Assembly (NCBI GenBank): GCA_015698305.1
Contig: CP048620.1
Location: 3,122,001-3,186,000 of the forward strand
Reading direction: 5' to 3'
Source of the DNA: Candidatus Nitrohelix vancouverensis
GTDB lineage: Bacteria > Nitrospinota > Nitrospinia > Nitrospinales > VA-1
DNA: 64,000 bases
The notes under the pieces were generated by a model that searched no databases, was not told where the DNA came from, and was given only the letters and a program-made list of their open reading frames with translations. A program made the position numbers and the translations under genes. Positions 62,059-64,000 of the stretch are shown piece by piece; within the stretch, counting starts at the first letter, position 1, and the number at the start of each line of letters is the position of its first letter.

Positions 62059-63765
62059 ATGGAGCTTCGCTTCATTCAATCGCATCGCCGCTTTACCGCC
62101 CTGAGCTTATTTTTTGTCTCCGCGCTTTGCCTCCTCCCCTCTTTCGCATTCTCCCAAACGACAGCGTCTGAACCTGAAAAACTGGAAGCCCTTCGTCGGC
62201 ATTTACATGCCAGCGCCATCGAGATTCAAAATCTGCAAGATGCGATCAAGGAATTAAAAAACCAGTCCGATTCAGAAGAGTCTCAACTACTGGCAAAGGA
62301 ACTTGAAAATCAAAAAAACCGAATGGAGGAAGACTTTGATTCTCTCGCCACCGGACTGGCGGGGGATGGCGGTTCACAAAAAAGACAACGCCCGGACTGG
62401 ATCAAGGAACTGGAGGACCTGACCCTCCCACTTCTCCGCTCCGTTCGCGAACTAACCGAAAAGCCGCGAAAGATAGACAATCTCAAACACGAGATCAAGG
62501 TTCTGGAAGAACAGCTCCCGCTCTACGAAAGGGTCCATGAGCGCATCACGATGCTGATCGAATTGGAAAAACAATTTCCTTCGGAACCCGAATCAAGCTC
62601 GGATGAGTACTTAAAAGAATTGCAATCTCTGCTACAAGAGTTCAATCCTGAGCTGATCGAGATCAATCTGGAAAAAAACAAAGCGAACCTCGAATACATT
62701 CTGTCCTCCGGCGGCTCTCTCTTTGAAAACGTTTCCAGTCAGGTCGAACATTTTTTCAAAAATCGCGGACGCAATCTGTTTGTCACTGCCGCAAGTTTTA
62801 TCGGAATCTGGTGGCTCCTGTCGCGTCTGCGCAGATGGGCGACCACCACAAGATTGCTCAAGGAACTGAGCCCCAGCTTTCATAAAATTTTCGCCGCCGC
62901 CTACAATATGTTCGCGCTGGGTATTTGTTTCGCCGCCGCTCTGGCTTGTCTGTTTTTCTTCAACGACTGGCTCCTCATCAGCATCCTCGTCATCCTGCTT
63001 TTTCTGGCTTTCTGGACCAGCCGGCAGTGGATCCCAAAATTTCTCAATGAGATCAAATTCATTCTCAATCTGGGAACGGTGCGCGAAGGCGAACGCATGA
63101 TCTGGCAGGGCATACCCTGGCGCGTCAGAGATATCGGCCTCTACGCCACGCTGGTCAATGATCGCTTGCAGGGTGGCGTTATCAAACTTCAAGTCGGCGA
63201 ATTGATCGGCAGGCATTCAAGGGAAATTGTGGAGGGCGAACCCTGGTTCCCCACGCTTGCAGGCGACTGGGTCGTCCTCTCCGACGGCGCCTACGGTCAG
63301 GTTGAAAGCCAGACGCTCGAACAGGTGGTGCTGAAACTGAAAGGCGCGTCTCTCAAATATTATTCAACCAGTCATTTCCTGACAACCAATCCGATCAATC
63401 TTTCCTCCGGATTTCGTTATTGCATCGACTTTCGAATGGACGTCAAAACGCTTTCCGAAGCGGTTCTCGAAACGCCCGCGCTGATTAAAAAAGAATTGAC
63501 CGCCAAACTTGCAAAACATTTTGAAGGTTCTCTACCCGATTTCCTTGATATTGACGTACAATACGACCACGCGGACGCGCACTCGCTTCATCTGGCGATT
63601 CTCATCGCCGTGGATGGACGTTGCGCAGGTTTCCGTGAAGAGTATCAGAGGGAAATACAATCAGCGCTCGCGCAAATTTGCGTTGAGAACCAAATCGTCA
63701 TTCCCTTTGAACGCCTGTCCGTCAACCTCATGGAAGCCAGCGTACAACGCCCGCCAGAATCCTGA
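62059..63765 (+). CDS. MscS-like mechanosensitive channel with periplasmic coiled-coil domain
   Basis: A 568-residue protein with a signal peptide (about 1-32), a long charged coiled-coil region (about 35-230), three membrane helices (about 243-260, 276-296 and 300-322) and a soluble C-terminal part. The beta domain (about 335-430, with [20 protein letters not shown]) and C-terminal alpha-beta region resemble MscS. The membrane region lacks the clear Gly/Ala pore helix of classic MscS, so channel activity is inferred. It starts 55 bases after argF and ends seven bases before tgt. Confidence 0.65.
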   Translation: MELRFIQSHRRFTALSLFFVSALCLLPSFAFSQTTASEPEKLEALRRHLHASAIEIQNLQDAIKELKNQSDSEESQLLAKELENQKNRMEEDFDSLATGLAGDGGSQKRQRPDWIKELEDLTLPLLRSVRELTEKPRKIDNLKHEIKVLEEQLPLYERVHERITMLIELEKQFPSEPESSSDEYLKELQSLLQEFNPELIEINLEKNKANLEYILSSGGSLFENVSSQVEHFFKNRGRNLFVTAASFIGIWWLLSRLRRWATTTRLLKELSPSFHKIFAAAYNMFALGICFAAALACLFFFNDWLLISILVILLFLAFWTSRQWIPKFLNEIKFILNLGTVREGERMIWQGIPWRVRDIGLYATLVNDRLQGGVIKLQVGELIGRHSREIVEGEPWFPTLAGDWVVLSDGAYGQVESQTLEQVVLKLKGASLKYYSTSHFLTTNPINLSSGFRYCIDFRMDVKTLSEAVLETPALIKKELTAKLAKHFEGSLPDFLDIDVQYDHADAHSLHLAILIAVDGRCAGFREEYQREIQSALAQICVENQIVIPFERLSVNLMEASVQRPPES

Positions 63766-63772
63766 TAGAGCT

Positions 63773-64000
63773 GTGATCGATTTTCAGATAATCAAGACTC
63801 ATAAACATTCGCGCGCGCGACTCGGCAGAATCACGACGCCGCGCGGCGTCATCGACACGCCCGCCTTCATGCCCGTCGGCACGCAGGCGACCGTCAAGGC
63901 CCTCACGCCGGAAGATTTGATCGACTGCGGCTCGCAGATCATTCTGGGAAACACCTACCATCTCTATCTAAGGCCGGGGCATGAGTTGATCGCCGACATG
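63773..64000 (+). CDS. tgt: Queuine tRNA-ribosyltransferase, 5' part only
   Basis: A frame from GTG 63773 stays open to the window edge, giving 76 codons. It has the Tgt N-terminus: [21 protein letters not shown], then [26 protein letters not shown]. Tgt swaps guanine 34 for a queuosine precursor in tRNAs with GUN anticodons. The family is about 370 residues, so some 80 percent lies outside. No better start codon is seen; the ribosome site is weak. Confidence 0.93.
   Translation, partial: MIDFQIIKTHKHSRARLGRITTPRGVIDTPAFMPVGTQATVKALTPEDLIDCGSQIILGNTYHLYLRPGHELIADM

Noticed and set aside
1-64000. CRISPR arrays, tRNA or rRNA genes
   Set aside because: No regular repeat-spacer pattern, tRNA acceptor/T-arm pattern or rRNA sequence was found in the intergenic regions read.

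Overview
The window is a stretch of chromosome from a Gram-negative, meso-diaminopimelate-type bacterium of moderate GC content. The evidence is a complete division and cell wall (dcw) cluster with a DNPR-type MurE, an LpxC domain for lipid A synthesis, a System I cytochrome c maturation operon and a MscS-like channel. The gene mix (CXXXY-type CcmE, DUF1844 protein, CPXCG protein, NhaD) resembles Nitrospinota or deltaproteobacterial-type lineages. No rRNA or other taxonomic marker is present, so this is an impression, not an assignment. I found no tRNA, rRNA, CRISPR array, insertion sequence or phage gene.

Layout. 1-5.4 kb: a presequence-type M16 peptidase (cut by the left edge), exonuclease III, and an orphan OppD-OppF ATPase pair. 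5.0-11.9 kb (minus strand): a ccm operon read ccmE, ccmF, ccmH, short ccmI, ccmA, ccmB, ccmD, ccmC, ccmG, then an NTF2-like gene. It starts from a near-consensus promoter and has a terminator-like hairpin between ccmE and ccmF. 12.0-30.2 kb (plus strand): mraZ, rsmH, ftsL, ftsI, murE, murF, mraY, murD, ftsW, murG, murC, murB, ddl, ftsQ, ftsA, ftsZ. Many junctions overlap or nearly touch. The cluster is preceded by a sigma70-type promoter with MraZ-box repeats and ends in a strong intrinsic terminator. A potential three-way-junction RNA lies between murB and ddl.

30-36 kb is a mixed region: fatty-acid-hydroxylase-type membrane protein, DUF547 protein, HAD phosphatase, cytosolic parvulin, HNH nuclease, DUF1566 protein, TPR protein and HDOD protein. 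36-39.5 kb is a partial cobalamin module (cobD, cbiB, cbiA). 39.6-47 kb holds a small membrane protein, DUF1844 and YkgJ-type proteins, a zinc dehydrogenase, a single-chain 5-oxoprolinase and a metallo-beta-lactamase-fold hydrolase. 47.3-51.7 kb holds greA, trmB, an NtrC-like response regulator fused in frame to a complete LpxC, and an O-methyltransferase. 51.7-56.8 kb (minus) reads ispA, dxs, hisB, hisH, EamA transporter. 57.2-64 kb has nhaD, a CPXCG protein, GIY-YIG and ComF proteins, argD, argF, a MscS-like channel and the start of tgt.

The most unusual item is the response regulator-LpxC fusion (48512-50710). Its receiver residues are intact, its AAA+ module is degenerate and lacks the sigma54-contact loop, and its deacetylase residues are all present. 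This suggests that phosphorylation directly controls the committed step of lipid A synthesis. Second are the CXXXY-type CcmE encoded beside an unusual CcmH, and the structured element ahead of ddl.
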